From Planctomycetota bacterium (lineage in GTDB: Bacteria > Planctomycetota > UBA11346), in NCBI GenBank assembly GCA_014193115.1, contig BJHQ01000005.1:176982-240981 (forward strand): a stretch of DNA of 64,000 nt, read 5' to 3'. Under the pieces are notes generated by a model, which worked only from the letters and a program-made list of their open reading frames with translations, made no database searches and had not been told where the DNA came from. Positions 25,961-35,806 of this stretch are shown here, piece after piece (within the stretch, counting starts at the first letter, position 1; each line of letters opens with the position of its first letter). The translations under genes and the position numbers were made by a program.

Positions 25961-28684
25961 TCAACGCTGAGGTTCGACCTGGCTGGAACTCTCCGACCCC
26001 GGCGAAGGCTGGTCCAGGAGCACCATCAGGCGGTCCATGGCGAAGTCTGCCGCCAAGGTTTTCACTGCGTCGGCCAAATCCCGGTCGATCCAACCTGCCA
26101 ACAGACCTGGAACGGCGTCGAGATCGCCCGTGACTACGCAGATGCGCAAGCGCTCACGCTCTTCAGCAGGCAGGCGCAACAGGCCCGCGCGCAGCGCATC
26201 GTCATCCAGCGCGGAAGTCGAATCCGGTGCAGTTGCGGTGTCCTTCCAGACGAAGCTGATGCCGAGCAACCGCTCCATGATGTGGAACAGGTCCTCCTCC
26301 CGGTAGGGTTTGTGGGTCACTTCATCGCAGCCACCGGCCAGGATGCGGCTGCGATCCTCGACGAATGCGGCGGCGGTGAGGGCGACGATGACCGGCGGCG
26401 GTCCCGGCAGGCGGCGGATCAGCGAGGCGGCTGTGAGCCCATCCATCACCGGCATGTCGATATCCATCCAGATCAGGTCCGGCCGTTCACGGCGACACGT
26501 CTCCACAGCGGCCGCGCCATCAGCAACCGCTTCGACGACACAACCCGCCGAGGTCATGAGAGCTGCGAGCAGCTCACGGCTGTCCTGCTGATCCTCCACG
26601 ACCACCAGGCGCGGTGGTTTCTGTCCTGCTGCCAGGCCGGTGACATGCCGCCCTTCCGGTTGCCGCACCACCGTCTGGACCTCGGTGACGGGGACATCGA
26701 GGGTGAATCGCGCTCCTTCGCCGACTCGACTTTCGACGCGCAGCGAGCCACCCAGCAGGATGGCGAAACCATGGCTGAGAGCCAGTCCAAGCCCGGTGCC
26801 GTCACCGCGTCGACGACTGCGCTCGGCCTGGAAGAACGGTTGAAACAACTGTGACTGATCTTCGGCGGAAATGCCGGGGCCGGTGTCGCTGACCGTGATG
26901 ATCAGGCGTCCAGACTTCGCCATGGCGAACACATCCACCCGTCCTTGGGTGGTGAACTTCAAGGCATTTGACAGCACATTGATCAAGATCTGACGAAGCT
27001 TCCGCTCGTCGGTGCGAATGTAACGAGGCAGAGTTTTCTCCAGGTGCACCTCCATGGTCAGTCGCTTGGCCTGGGCCCGTTGCCTGAACAGGCTGTCGAG
27101 GTTGTCGAGGAGGTAGTACAGGTCGAAGTCGCTTGGCTCGTAGGTGCTGCGACCGGCCTCGATGCGCGACAGTTCCATGATGTCGTTGATGATGTGCAGC
27201 AGATGCTCACCTGAACGATTGATCACGTCGATGGCCTTGCGTTGATCCGCCACCAATCGGCCATCACGCGCCAGCAGTTGTGAATACCCCAGCACCGCAT
27301 TGAGCGGCGTGCGGATCTCGTGCGACATGCTGGACAGGAAGGCGCTCTTGGCGCGATTCGCTGATTCGGCGGAGTCCTTCGCCGTCGCCAGTTCGGCGGT
27401 ACGTTCCGCCACCCGGATCTCCAGGTTTTCGATCAGTCCGCGCAACTTGACGGCCATGTCCTTGAATCTGCGGGTCAGGGAGCCGATTTCATCTTCCCCA
27501 AGCGGCGGCAGCGGTGCATCCCATTGGCCCTCACCCATGCGCTCGGCGGCAGTGGACAGGGCCGCCAACCGCTGGAACACAATACGGTGGAATCCCCAAC
27601 TCAGCAGCAACGCCAGGATGATCGCCAAAATGATGGAAGCGATGATGACCTTGGCCTGGGTCCCTCGCAAAGGATCCGTCACCGAGTTGCGCGAGGCATA
27701 GAGGACGAGCCTCCAGCCCAATGGCTGGATGGTGCGGACGCTGGCATGCATCAGCAGTGCCCCATCCATGAATTGCTGATCATCGAGTGACGGTTTGCCT
27801 TGCGCCAGCACCGTGCGGACAAAGCCCGCGGTGCCTTGGTTGGCGATCGCAACAGCAGCGAGGCTCTGGTGATGCGACGACGCATCATGGATTTTTTCCA
27901 TGTAATCCGGATGGACGATCAAGTCGCCACCCGCGGTCACCAGGAACGCATTGCACCAGCCTTCGACCTGGTCCAGGCGTCGCACATCCTTGATGAGGGT
28001 CCCCAGGTCGTAGTCATAACCGACTGCACCAAGGAATCGATCGCCGTCATACAGAGGAATGCGCAGACTGGTCATCCACTTCTTTTGGATCTCGTCATAA
28101 TACACTGGTTTCCAGGCTGGTTTTCGCTGCGGATTCTCTGCCGGAGCGACCAGGGCGAAATACTGACGGTAATCCTCGTCCGCCTGCACCTGCAATGGCC
28201 AATCGTTGGGCGTCTCGAAGAGCAGATCACCGTTGGCGCCTTCGAAATAGAAATTGATGAAATCGAGTGCGGCCATCCTCCCCAGCATCGGGCCGATGTA
28301 GAACATGGTCTCGATGTCACGGGTGATGCTCGGAGTGAGGTCGCTCCGCTTCGCCAGATGCACTCCATACGGCCCGATGATCGCGCGCACCGCGCCATCA
28401 GCACCCTTGGTGAGTTCCATGCCACGTCGCGGCGCCTGTGGATTCACCAATGCCTCGCGCAGCAACTCGGCGATGACCACACCGGCGGTGGTTTTTTTAA
28501 CCAGCTCCTCCGTGAGATTTGCTTCGTAGCGATCCGCAGCGCGATCAAGGCTGCTGATCAGCTTGGCGGTGGCATCGCGTTCCGTAGAGGCACTGATCCA
28601 CAAGCCGCTCAGCAGGCCTGACAACAGGCAGATGCCTACGACGAGGGCGCCCAACTTTCGGCTGATGGGGCTCCGGATGCCCAC
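25961..28684 (-). CDS. Hybrid sensor histidine kinase
   Basis: The product is 907 aa. It begins with a transmembrane helix (LGALVVGICLLSGLLSGLWI). A periplasmic dCache-type sensor region of about 300 residues follows (WKPVYYDEIQKKWMTSLRIP, LGAVGYDYDL). A second membrane helix is IIASIILAIILALLL. Then come a HAMP domain, a HisKA domain with SHEIRTPLNAVLGYS (phospho-His near residue 452) and a HATPase with DERKLRQILINVLSNALKF, DTGPGIS and GTGLGLA. Next is a receiver domain with MDIDMPVMDG (phospho-Asp near 740) and a helical C-terminal tail that lacks a clear HPt His. The GTG at 28684 has AGGAG about 11 nt upstream; a longer in-frame extension runs antisense into the neighbouring pseudogene and is rejected. 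No dedicated response regulator gene is adjacent. Confidence 0.9.
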   Translation of the reverse strand: MGIRSPISRKLGALVVGICLLSGLLSGLWISASTERDATAKLISSLDRAADRYEANLTEELVKKTTAGVVIAELLREALVNPQAPRRGMELTKGADGAVRAIIGPYGVHLAKRSDLTPSITRDIETMFYIGPMLGRMAALDFINFYFEGANGDLLFETPNDWPLQVQADEDYRQYFALVAPAENPQRKPAWKPVYYDEIQKKWMTSLRIPLYDGDRFLGAVGYDYDLGTLIKDVRRLDQVEGWCNAFLVTAGGDLIVHPDYMEKIHDASSHHQSLAAVAIANQGTAGFVRTVLAQGKPSLDDQQFMDGALLMHASVRTIQPLGWRLVLYASRNSVTDPLRGTQAKVIIASIILAIILALLLSWGFHRIVFQRLAALSTAAERMGEGQWDAPLPPLGEDEIGSLTRRFKDMAVKLRGLIENLEIRVAERTAELATAKDSAESANRAKSAFLSSMSHEIRTPLNAVLGYSQLLARDGRLVADQRKAIDVINRSGEHLLHIINDIMELSRIEAGRSTYEPSDFDLYYLLDNLDSLFRQRAQAKRLTMEVHLEKTLPRYIRTDERKLRQILINVLSNALKFTTQGRVDVFAMAKSGRLIITVSDTGPGISAEDQSQLFQPFFQAERSRRRGDGTGLGLALSHGFAILLGGSLRVESRVGEGARFTLDVPVTEVQTVVRQPEGRHVTGLAAGQKPPRLVVVEDQQDSRELLAALMTSAGCVVEAVADGAAAVETCRRERPDLIWMDIDMPVMDGLTAASLIRRLPGPPPVIVALTAAAFVEDRSRILAGGCDEVTHKPYREEDLFHIMERLLGISFVWKDTATAPDSTSALDDDALRAGLLRLPAEERERLRICVVTGDLDAVPGLLAGWIDRDLADAVKTLAADFAMDRLMVLLDQPSPGSESSSQVEPQR

Positions 28685-28779
28685 GTCGGGTTGCTCCTGG
28701 AAGGCGGGGACCGCGTGCTGATGGTTATAATAGGGGAAAGGAGCTCCAGGCAATTCGAATGTGCTGCCTGAACCAGTTT

Positions 28780-29267
28780 GGCGCGCGGCGCCGCCGCAGC
28801 GCATGGCGGCTGCCTCCCCTTCAGGTTCCAGGCTTCCGTGTACGCGGCGGAGCCGTCGAACAGGACGAATGCTCCTGGCGGCGGTTTGACGCCCAAGGTC
28901 GCACTGGTGCGCACGGTCCGCTCCAGGGTGAGCCCTGTGCCGACAGGGGTGCGCAGACGTATCGCACCGCCGTGCCAGATCGCCGACCAACCATCGCCAG
29001 TCAGGACCACATCATCCCCTTCGCGTTTTCCCGGAAGAATCATCTGAGTCGAACCGTCCCAGCCAGCGCGCGGAAGGCGCCGCTGTCCCAGGTGGTCAGC
29101 TGGATGGCGAAACGCTCCGCACCGGCTCCTCCGACATATTCCCCGATCACCGGGAAATCCGCGTCGGTTTTGGCGGCAGAGGTGATCTGCACGTTGTATT
29201 CGGGTGGTTCCTTCTCTGCGCTGACCCCGAGGCAGACGATTGCCCAAATGACTGCCAGGGTGCTCAT
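28780..29267 (-). pseudogene. Broken N-terminal part of a DUF1080-type (3-keto-disaccharide hydrolase) gene
   Basis: The first frame reads a signal peptide (MSTLAVIWAIVCLGVSAEK), then DFPVIGEYVGGAGAERFAIQ and LTTWDSGAFRALAG, and stops after 75 codons. A frame change near 29070 continues the same protein: RLPRAGWDGSTQMILPGKRE, GDGWSAIWHGG, then ATLGVKPPPGAFVLFDG. This leader, ending in an A-x-P-P-x-GAxVLFDG junction, normally precedes the DUF1080 catalytic domain in planctomycete proteins. Here that domain is absent and the kinase gene starts instead. The start ATG overlaps the DUF1501 stop (ATGA), so it was once the last gene of that operon. Confidence 0.65.
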
Positions 29268-30688
29268 GCAAGGATCGCCTTGGCCACGGTGCCGGCCACG
29301 TCGGTGAGACGATAATCTCGGCCAGCATAACGGTAGGTCAGCTTCTCATGATCGAGGCCCATGAGATGGAGGATGGTGGCGTGGAAATCGTGCACGTGCA
29401 TGCGGTCTTGGACGGCGTACCAGCCGAAGTCGTCGGTGGCGCCGTAGGTCATGCCGCCCTTGACTCCGCCGCCTGCGAACACCGCGGTGAAACCGTGGGG
29501 GTGATGGTCGCGGCCGTTTGAGCCCTGGCTGGTGGGCGTGCGGCCGAATTCACCGGCCCAGATCACCAGAGTGTCCTTGAGCAATCCACTGGCCTTCAGG
29601 TCCTTGATCAGCGCAGCGCAAGGCAGGTCAGTGGCGGCGGCACTTTTGGGGTGGCCCTCGAGTGCACCGCCATGGTGATCCCAGATGTTGCCGCAATCGA
29701 CATGGACGAAGCGCACTCCGCGTTCGACCAGCCGGCGGGCGAGCAGGCACATGCGCCCATATTTTTCCGTGACCGGATCATCCAGGCCATACTCCTTCTT
29801 CATCGTCGCCGGTTCGGTATCGACGTTGAAGGCATCCGGCGCCTGAGATTGCATGCGGAAGGCCAGTTCGTACGTGGCTGTGCGCGCCTCCAGCCGCGAA
29901 TCGTCACCTCGACCCCGTCCATGCAGCTGGTTGAGCCCTGCAATCAGATCCAGCTGTTGGCGCTGCACGTCGGCAGACAGAATCGGTTTGATGTCTGAAA
30001 TGGGCGCGGCTAGGGACTTAATGTGCGTGCCTTGGAAGGCGGCCGGCAGGAAAGCAGCACTCCACGGCCGGGCGATGCCCTGCGATGGATTTGGCGCCAA
30101 CGCCACGAAACCCGGCAGATTCTGGTTCTCGCTGCCCAAACCGTAGAGCAGCCAGGATCCCAAGCTGGGCCGCGAAGCCGACTGCTCGCCGGTGGTCATC
30201 TGGGTGATGGCGGCCTGGTGGTCGATGTTGTCGCAGCACAGCGATCGCACCACGCACAGGTCATCAGCGCAGCTGCCGAGATGTGGCAACAGGTCGCTGA
30301 CCTCAAGGCCGGAATTTCCGTAGCGTTTGAATCCCCACATGGGCGCCATCACGGTGCGACTGGCATCGCGCAGGTGATCGGGCAGTTTGATCGGGATCTG
30401 CTTGCGGTTATATTCGATGAGTTTGGGTTTGGGATCGAACGTTTCGAAGTGCGACGGACCACCGCCCATGAACAGCCAGATGCAGCGCTTGGCGCGGGGT
30501 GGGTGGTGCGGCTGCGGCAGCGATGGCAGGGGGGCGCCATCGCTGGCTGACGCCGAAGTGCCGAAGAGCGAGGTCAGAGCGAGCGCACCAAGGCCACCAC
30601 CGAAATGCTTGAGCAGCTGGCGCCTGGCCAGTGGCGAACTGCCGACCTGAGTACCCGGATAGACGCTGTATGGTTGAGCAGGATGCAT
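29264..30688 (-). CDS. DUF1501 protein (sulfatase-like, Tat-type signal)
   Basis: This is a 474-aa DUF1501 protein of the alkaline-phosphatase/sulfatase-like fold, found paired with DUF1549/DUF1553 proteins in Planctomycetota. The N-terminus has ARRQLLKHFGGGLGALALTS, a Tat-like signal with RR. Family motifs include CIWLFMGGGPSHFETFDPKP, LPGFVALAP, FVHVDCGNIWDHHGG, VIWAGEFGRTP and GRDHHPHGFTAVFAGGGV. The catalytic role of the family is not established. It lies 10 bp downstream of the cytochrome gene, so they form an operon. Its stop overlaps the broken DUF1080 leader. Confidence 0.93.
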   Translation of the reverse strand: MHPAQPYSVYPGTQVGSSPLARRQLLKHFGGGLGALALTSLFGTSASASDGAPLPSLPQPHHPPRAKRCIWLFMGGGPSHFETFDPKPKLIEYNRKQIPIKLPDHLRDASRTVMAPMWGFKRYGNSGLEVSDLLPHLGSCADDLCVVRSLCCDNIDHQAAITQMTTGEQSASRPSLGSWLLYGLGSENQNLPGFVALAPNPSQGIARPWSAAFLPAAFQGTHIKSLAAPISDIKPILSADVQRQQLDLIAGLNQLHGRGRGDDSRLEARTATYELAFRMQSQAPDAFNVDTEPATMKKEYGLDDPVTEKYGRMCLLARRLVERGVRFVHVDCGNIWDHHGGALEGHPKSAAATDLPCAALIKDLKASGLLKDTLVIWAGEFGRTPTSQGSNGRDHHPHGFTAVFAGGGVKGGMTYGATDDFGWYAVQDRMHVHDFHATILHLMGLDHEKLTYRYAGRDYRLTDVAGTVAKAILA

Positions 30689-30697
30689 GGCGATCTT

Positions 30698-33373
30698 TCA
30701 ATCAATGAAGAGGAATTCATTGGCACAGAGCAGGGCGTGCGTGAACACCGCCCAGGTCTCTCGCTCACTCTTGCTGTTCTTGCCATTCGCCGGCGCTGCT
30801 GCGGCTGCCGCAGACAGGAATTCAGCCGCCAGTTTCAGTTCGTGCTGATCCGGATCACGGCAATAGGCGATGCGGTAGGCAGCGGTCACTTGCGCAGCTT
30901 GATCGCCCTTGATCCCCAGAACACGTTGGGCGAGCGTCACGCCGGCCTCGCGCACCAGGTTGTTGTTGAGCATGAACAGCGCTTGCGGCGCCACCGTCGA
31001 GACTTCGCGACGTTCGATGATCGAGGCTGGATCCGCGCCGTCGAATAAAGCCAGAAATTCATTGCTGGTTCGACGGGCGATGGGCTGGAACAGCGTGCGC
31101 TGGGTATATGGCTTACCAGGAACCAACCGCCTGCCGACCACCAGCAGCGCATCGCGGATCGCTTCCGCTTCGAGGCGGTTCCGGTTCATCCGTCCCAGCC
31201 AGTGATTCTCTGGATCAGCCTTGAGCGTCTCGGGAAGTCCCATTGCCGACTGGCCATAGGTAGCCGAGAGCATGATGGTGCGATGCAGGTTTTTCAGCGA
31301 CCATCCCCCACCGATGAAGCGCGTGGTCAGATGATCGAGCAGCTCGGGATGCGTTGGCGGTTCGCCGAGGCGCCCGAAATTACCCGGGGTACGTACGATG
31401 CCGGCTCCGAAATGGTGTTGCCAGACCCGGTTCACCAATACCCGTGCGGTCAGCGGCTGCTTGGGATCGGTTAGCCACCGTGCCAATTCCAAGCGGCCGC
31501 TGGTTTTCACAGAGATGGTCGGTTGGCGTTCCCCTGCCAGGACGACCGGAAATCGTCTCGGCACCACATCTCCCTGGGTCTTGTAGCTGCCGCGCAGATA
31601 GATGCGTGAATCTCCAATGGTGTCGTGGATGCTGTCAGGAATGGTGCCATCCTCCGCGCCCAAGGTCGATTCGGGCGCCTTCATCGCCAGCAAACCTTTG
31701 AGTTCGCCGCGCAGCGCTGCTGTCTGTTCGCTGTCATCGCTTTTGGCCGTGGTCAGCGCGGCTCCCTTGGTGGTGACCTTGTCAAGGTCCTGGAGGATTT
31801 TTTCCAGCTCGCGGATGCGTTTCCTGCTGTTTTCATAGGCGGCGCTCACCGCCGCAGGGACGAGATCGAAGGTTTTGCGCTGATGGGCCTTTCCCTTGGT
31901 CACCCGAGTACTGAAGAAGATACCGGCAAGGCCATAGTAATCGGCGGTGGAAATCGGGTCGAATTTATGGTTGTGGCAACGTGCACAGGCCAGGGTGAGC
32001 CCCAGAAAGGTCCGACCGACCAGATCGATCTGCTGATCAACGATTTCGGCAGCGACCTTCTCCCGCTCGGTGTCCTGTTCCTGCCAGCTGCCCATGGCCA
32101 GCACGCCGGTCGGGACCAGATGGTCAAGCCGCTCGGCCTCATCTTTTGCCGGCAGCAGATCGCCCGCGATCTGGAGTTGCACGAACTGGTTGTAAGGAAG
32201 ATCGCCATTCAGCGCGTTCACCACCCAGTCGCGGTAGGGGAAGGAGCGGTTGTCTGTGTCGCCTTCCATGGTGAGGACGTCGGCGTAGCGCACCAGATCG
32301 AGCCAATGGCGCGCCCAGCGTTCGCCATAACGCGGAGAGGCCAACAGGCGGTCGACCACCTTGGCGCAGGCTCCGGGTGACGTGTCAGCCAGGAATTCAG
32401 TCAACTCGTCTGGCGTTGGCGGCAATCCGATGAGATCGAAGGTCGCTCGGCGCAGCCACCTGGCTGGATCGGCCGGCGTAGCCGGCTTCAACTTTTTCGA
32501 TTCAAGCTTGGCCAGCACGAAGCGGTCAAGGTCGTCACGGACCCAGGCCGCATCTTTCACGGCTGGCAGTGGCGGCGTGCCCACCGGTTGAAACGCCCAC
32601 CAGGCGCGCTGCTCGGCACTGATCGAGAAGGCGCCACCGGACGAAGCGACGATGGTCACGCCTTTCATCGCCTTCGGCCAGGGCAGTCCCATGGCCACCC
32701 ACCGCGTGAGATCTGCGACCTCGGCAGCGGACAACGCCTTGCTGCCCTTCGGCATCCGCAGGTCGCTCTGGTGTGAGATCGCCTTGATCAGCAGGCTCTC
32801 AGCCGGTTTGCCTGGAACCGCAGCCGGGCCGTGCTCCCCACCTTCGAGAATGGCCACGCGCGAGGTGAGTTGCAGGCCTGATTTGGGGTCGTTGGAACCG
32901 TGGCATTCATAACACCTCGCCTTGAGCAGCGGGGCAATGGTTTTCTCGAAGAAAATCGAGTCGGCATCAGCGACAGCAGAGGCGACCGGAACCGGCACAG
33001 CGGCAACCGCGACCGCCTCTGGCCATTTCACGCCGCGTTCAACCCAGGCCACCAGCACGGCGGCCTCGCCTTCCGGCAGGGGCAGTTTGGGCGGCATGGC
33101 CACATCGCCCTGGCGTCGGATCGCTTGGATCAGGACACTGGTGTTCGGCTTGCCGGGTACGGCTGCCGGCCCGTGTTCACCGCCGGCCAAAACAGCTGCA
33201 CGGCTATCGAGGCGCAGCCCTCCCTTCTGCTTGGCAGCACCGTGGCAGTCGATGCAGCGTGATTCCAGCACGGCGATGGCCTGGCGGTCGAGCGCCACGT
33301 CACCAACACTATCTCCAGCGGCGATCGCGGTCATAGCCAGAGCGATAACAAGCGTGGTGCGAAGGAGGCTCAT
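30698..33373 (-). CDS. Planctomycete cytochrome c protein, PSCyt1 x2 - DUF1549 - DUF1553
   Basis: The product is 891 aa with a signal peptide (LRTTLVIALAMTAIAAG). Two PSCyt1 modules each have one haem site: LESRCIDCHGAAKQKGGLRL and ARCYECHGSNDPKSGLQL. They are followed by DUF1549 (WLRRATFDLIGLPPTPDEL, YGERWARHWLDLVRYAD) and the C-terminal DUF1553/PSD1 domain (TPGNFGRLGEPPTHPELLDH, LHRTIMLSATYGQS). It is probably a secreted, haem-bearing partner of the DUF1501 protein. The start at 33373 (MSLLRTTL) has AAGGAGG just upstream (33363-33368 region on the minus strand); residues from an upstream frame are not signal-like. The unusual feature is the duplication of the cytochrome module. Confidence 0.93.
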   Translation of the reverse strand: MSLLRTTLVIALAMTAIAAGDSVGDVALDRQAIAVLESRCIDCHGAAKQKGGLRLDSRAAVLAGGEHGPAAVPGKPNTSVLIQAIRRQGDVAMPPKLPLPEGEAAVLVAWVERGVKWPEAVAVAAVPVPVASAVADADSIFFEKTIAPLLKARCYECHGSNDPKSGLQLTSRVAILEGGEHGPAAVPGKPAESLLIKAISHQSDLRMPKGSKALSAAEVADLTRWVAMGLPWPKAMKGVTIVASSGGAFSISAEQRAWWAFQPVGTPPLPAVKDAAWVRDDLDRFVLAKLESKKLKPATPADPARWLRRATFDLIGLPPTPDELTEFLADTSPGACAKVVDRLLASPRYGERWARHWLDLVRYADVLTMEGDTDNRSFPYRDWVVNALNGDLPYNQFVQLQIAGDLLPAKDEAERLDHLVPTGVLAMGSWQEQDTEREKVAAEIVDQQIDLVGRTFLGLTLACARCHNHKFDPISTADYYGLAGIFFSTRVTKGKAHQRKTFDLVPAAVSAAYENSRKRIRELEKILQDLDKVTTKGAALTTAKSDDSEQTAALRGELKGLLAMKAPESTLGAEDGTIPDSIHDTIGDSRIYLRGSYKTQGDVVPRRFPVVLAGERQPTISVKTSGRLELARWLTDPKQPLTARVLVNRVWQHHFGAGIVRTPGNFGRLGEPPTHPELLDHLTTRFIGGGWSLKNLHRTIMLSATYGQSAMGLPETLKADPENHWLGRMNRNRLEAEAIRDALLVVGRRLVPGKPYTQRTLFQPIARRTSNEFLALFDGADPASIIERREVSTVAPQALFMLNNNLVREAGVTLAQRVLGIKGDQAAQVTAAYRIAYCRDPDQHELKLAAEFLSAAAAAAPANGKNSKSERETWAVFTHALLCANEFLFID

Positions 33374-33435
33374 GCAGGTCCATGCCTTGGCTCGCCGGGA
33401 TGGCAGGCAACGCCGAACGGGGGTCACACGTCTAT

Positions 33436-33455
33436 ATGCATGGGGTACCACGCAT
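33436..33455. promoter_or_regulatory. Imperfect palindrome in a divergent promoter region
   Basis: Arms ATGCATGG and CCACGCAT flank GGTA, with one mismatch in the arms. It lies between the divergent cytochrome operon and the XylR-like regulator, where an operator for the latter would be expected. The assignment is inferred from position only. Confidence 0.3.
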
Positions 33456-33518
33456 GTTGAGCACCGAGGTCCAGATTTGCATGAACGCGCAGGCCGATTG
33501 TCTGGGTACACCTCTGCC

Positions 33519-34691
33519 GTGAGTCAATCTGCACCGCGTCTGACCATCGGCGTCCTGATCCACACCGCCAACGCCTTCCATCGGGATCTCGTTCGCGGAG
33601 CCACTGCCTACGCCTATGACCGCCGTATGCGGGTATGGATCGAACAACGCGACGTCTTGTCCCGCCCTGGGTCGGATTTATCCATGATCCTGCGCACTCG
33701 ACTGGCCGATGGCTATATGTTCCAGGGCCATCCCCACGCCGCGCTCACCGCCGCTTTCGCCGAAACGGGAAAACCGGCCGTTGCCCTGACCTGGCGTCCA
33801 CCCGGATTCACTGGGCCGATGATTGCGCTCGATGACCACGCATTGGGCATGGAAGCAGGCCGCCATCTGTTGGATCGCGGATTGGCCCATATGGGGTTCA
33901 TAGGAAATCCGAAGGCGCATTGGGTGGAGTCGCGATTGGCAGGGTTCACGAACGTCCTGGCCTCTGCCGGTTGCACCCCGAAGATCTTCCCGCTGCGCCG
34001 TCCGATAGTTGATCAGTCATTCGTACTGACCGACGTTGGCCGCCGCGAACTGCGTCACTGGCTGCGCCGAATGCCCAAGCCGGCCGGATTGTTCATGGTG
34101 GACGATTTCGACGCCAGTCAGATTGCCCAGATCTGCGCCGAAGCCAGTATTGCCGTACCAGAGGAGGTCGCCATTCTCGGCTCCGACAATGATCCCTTTC
34201 AGTGCGAGATTTCCTACCCACCGCTATCGAGCATCCGCCTGCCCGGTTTTGGCATCGGTTTTGAGGCGGCGCGCCAGCTCGACCGGATGCTGGCCGGCGA
34301 GATCGGGTCCGACGACATCCGGCTGCCGCCACTGGGTGTGGCGATGCGCCGTTCGACCGAACTGGTCGCCATCGAGGATCCTGCCATGGTCGCCGCTTTG
34401 CGCTTCATCCGTGACGGCACCCACGAAACCATGCCGGTCGCCACGATCGCCGCTGCCGCCGGCATCTCACGCCGCGCGTTGGAACAACGTTTTCAAAAAC
34501 TGCTCGGACGCACCCCGCTCGATGAAATCCGCCGCGTTCGCATTGCTTCGGCGCAGCGTCTGCTGCTCGAAACCGATCGACCGCTCGCCGACATCGCCCG
34601 CTTCGTCGGCTTCGCCAGCGACACCAGTTTCTGCACCGTATTCCGCCGCGTCGTCGGCCGCTCGCCCGGGCAATATCGTGCCGGACGCTGA
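33519..34691 (+). CDS. XylR-type regulator (LacI-like sensor plus AraC DNA-binding domain)
   Basis: The product is 390 aa. Residues 1-270 form a periplasmic-binding-protein-like sugar sensor of the LacI/XylR type: RLTIGVLIHTANAFHRDLVR, GLAHMGFIGNPKAHWVESRL, GLFMVDDFDASQIAQICAE and EVAILGSDNDPFQCEISYPP. The last 110 residues are a double helix-turn-helix AraC domain (VATIAAAAGISRRALEQRFQ, ADIARFVGFASDTSFCTVF). It starts at GTG 33519, the first start in the appropriate frame after non-coding DNA. It diverges from the DUF1549/DUF1501 operon, which it probably controls in response to a sugar. Confidence 0.9.
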   Translation: MSQSAPRLTIGVLIHTANAFHRDLVRGATAYAYDRRMRVWIEQRDVLSRPGSDLSMILRTRLADGYMFQGHPHAALTAAFAETGKPAVALTWRPPGFTGPMIALDDHALGMEAGRHLLDRGLAHMGFIGNPKAHWVESRLAGFTNVLASAGCTPKIFPLRRPIVDQSFVLTDVGRRELRHWLRRMPKPAGLFMVDDFDASQIAQICAEASIAVPEEVAILGSDNDPFQCEISYPPLSSIRLPGFGIGFEAARQLDRMLAGEIGSDDIRLPPLGVAMRRSTELVAIEDPAMVAALRFIRDGTHETMPVATIAAAAGISRRALEQRFQKLLGRTPLDEIRRVRIASAQRLLLETDRPLADIARFVGFASDTSFCTVFRRVVGRSPGQYRAGR

Positions 34692-34837
34692 CAAAGAGCA
34701 GATGCAAGTGATCTTGCCCCTGAAAAGGGGCCTGAGAACCGGCGCACGTCGGGAACCTTTCGGCACGAGAACCGAGAGATCCCAGGAATGCCGTTCGTCC
34801 TGGCCGGACGGTCGAAGGGACAACCCGCAGGACCGAC

Positions 34838-35806
34838 GTGAACGTTCCTGGATCGATTAACTCGGCAGGTCATCCGGAGGGATTTTCCGTCGTGGCAACG
34901 CCAGCTCCGCATCACCGCATGCAGGAATTCACCGAGCTGCTGCGCGATGACCAACTGGCCGCGCTCGATGCGACGCTTCCGCCACTGATCGGTTCCTATG
35001 CACCACGCGTGCTGGCAGCCGGCAAACTCACCGGACCTGAAATGGTCCTGGCTGATGATCGCCCGCCTTTCCGCCATCGTTGGCGTCTGATCGAAGTTCA
35101 GGAAGGCACCATCACCATCATCCGCAGGGTTGGCGGGAGCGCCGTGCTGCGGCCTGAAGGCATCGCCCTGATCGAACCGGGAACCGTTGATTCCATCGTT
35201 TTTTCGCCGGGTTCGCTGATCCTCCATCTGCTCTTCGATGTCGAGGCGGAACCGTGCCGGCCGATCGCCGGGGCTTTGCTTCCATTGGATCCGGCCCGAC
35301 GCCAGCCGGGTGCGCGGGCGACCTGGGGTATCGATCTGCCGGCGACCCTGCCCGCATCGGCGCACGCTGGAGCGCGCCTGCTGCTGCGCCGCGCCTACGA
35401 CGCGACCGCCGGTCTGGCGCTCCGTCTGCAGGCCGACGCCCTGCTTGCCACCTGGCTGGCCGAGCTGGTGACGACCGTGGTCCATGGGCGCCCGCTCACC
35501 GGCCTCGACTTGGCTTTGCACCATCTCCGCGCCCACCTCAACCGGCCGATGAGCATCGACCTCATGGTGCTCTGGTCGGGTCTCGATGCCCGCCGATTCC
35601 GCGAAGCGGTGCAGGAACGCTTTGGTTGCCAGCCTGCCGATCTCGTCCGGAAGATGCGTATGACCCTGGCCCGTCGCCTGCTCAGCGAAGGCCAACCGGC
35701 GGTGTCGGATGTCGCCCGTGCTTGCGGGTACACAGATTCCGCGGCATTTGCTCGTGCCTTCCGCAAGGAATTCGGGTGCAGTCCCAGCGCCTGGACGCCG
35801 CCTTGA
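34838..35806 (+). CDS. AraC-family transcriptional regulator
   Basis: The product is 322 aa. Residues about 40-140 look like the cupin-type AraC sensor (RHRWRLIEVQEGTITII, IALIEPGTVDSIVFSPGSL). The C-terminal AraC domain has IDLMVLWSGLDARRFREAV, MRMTLARRLLSEGQPAVSDV and ARACGYTDSAAFARAFRKEF. It lies downstream of the XylR-type gene (147 bp) and 156 bp upstream of the DUF1592-type operon on the same strand, which it may regulate. Confidence 0.88.
   Translation: MNVPGSINSAGHPEGFSVVATPAPHHRMQEFTELLRDDQLAALDATLPPLIGSYAPRVLAAGKLTGPEMVLADDRPPFRHRWRLIEVQEGTITIIRRVGGSAVLRPEGIALIEPGTVDSIVFSPGSLILHLLFDVEAEPCRPIAGALLPLDPARRQPGARATWGIDLPATLPASAHAGARLLLRRAYDATAGLALRLQADALLATWLAELVTTVVHGRPLTGLDLALHHLRAHLNRPMSIDLMVLWSGLDARRFREAVQERFGCQPADLVRKMRMTLARRLLSEGQPAVSDVARACGYTDSAAFARAFRKEFGCSPSAWTPP

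Noticed and set aside
28685..28990. 102-codon extension of the histidine kinase
   Set aside because: It overlaps the DUF1080-type remnant in another frame and lacks protein-like sequence; GTG 28684 with AGGAG and a transmembrane helix is a better start.
32922..33518. 199-codon extension upstream of the XylR-type regulator
   Set aside because: It is antisense to the DUF1549 cytochrome gene; GTG 33519 begins directly before the sensor-domain strand.
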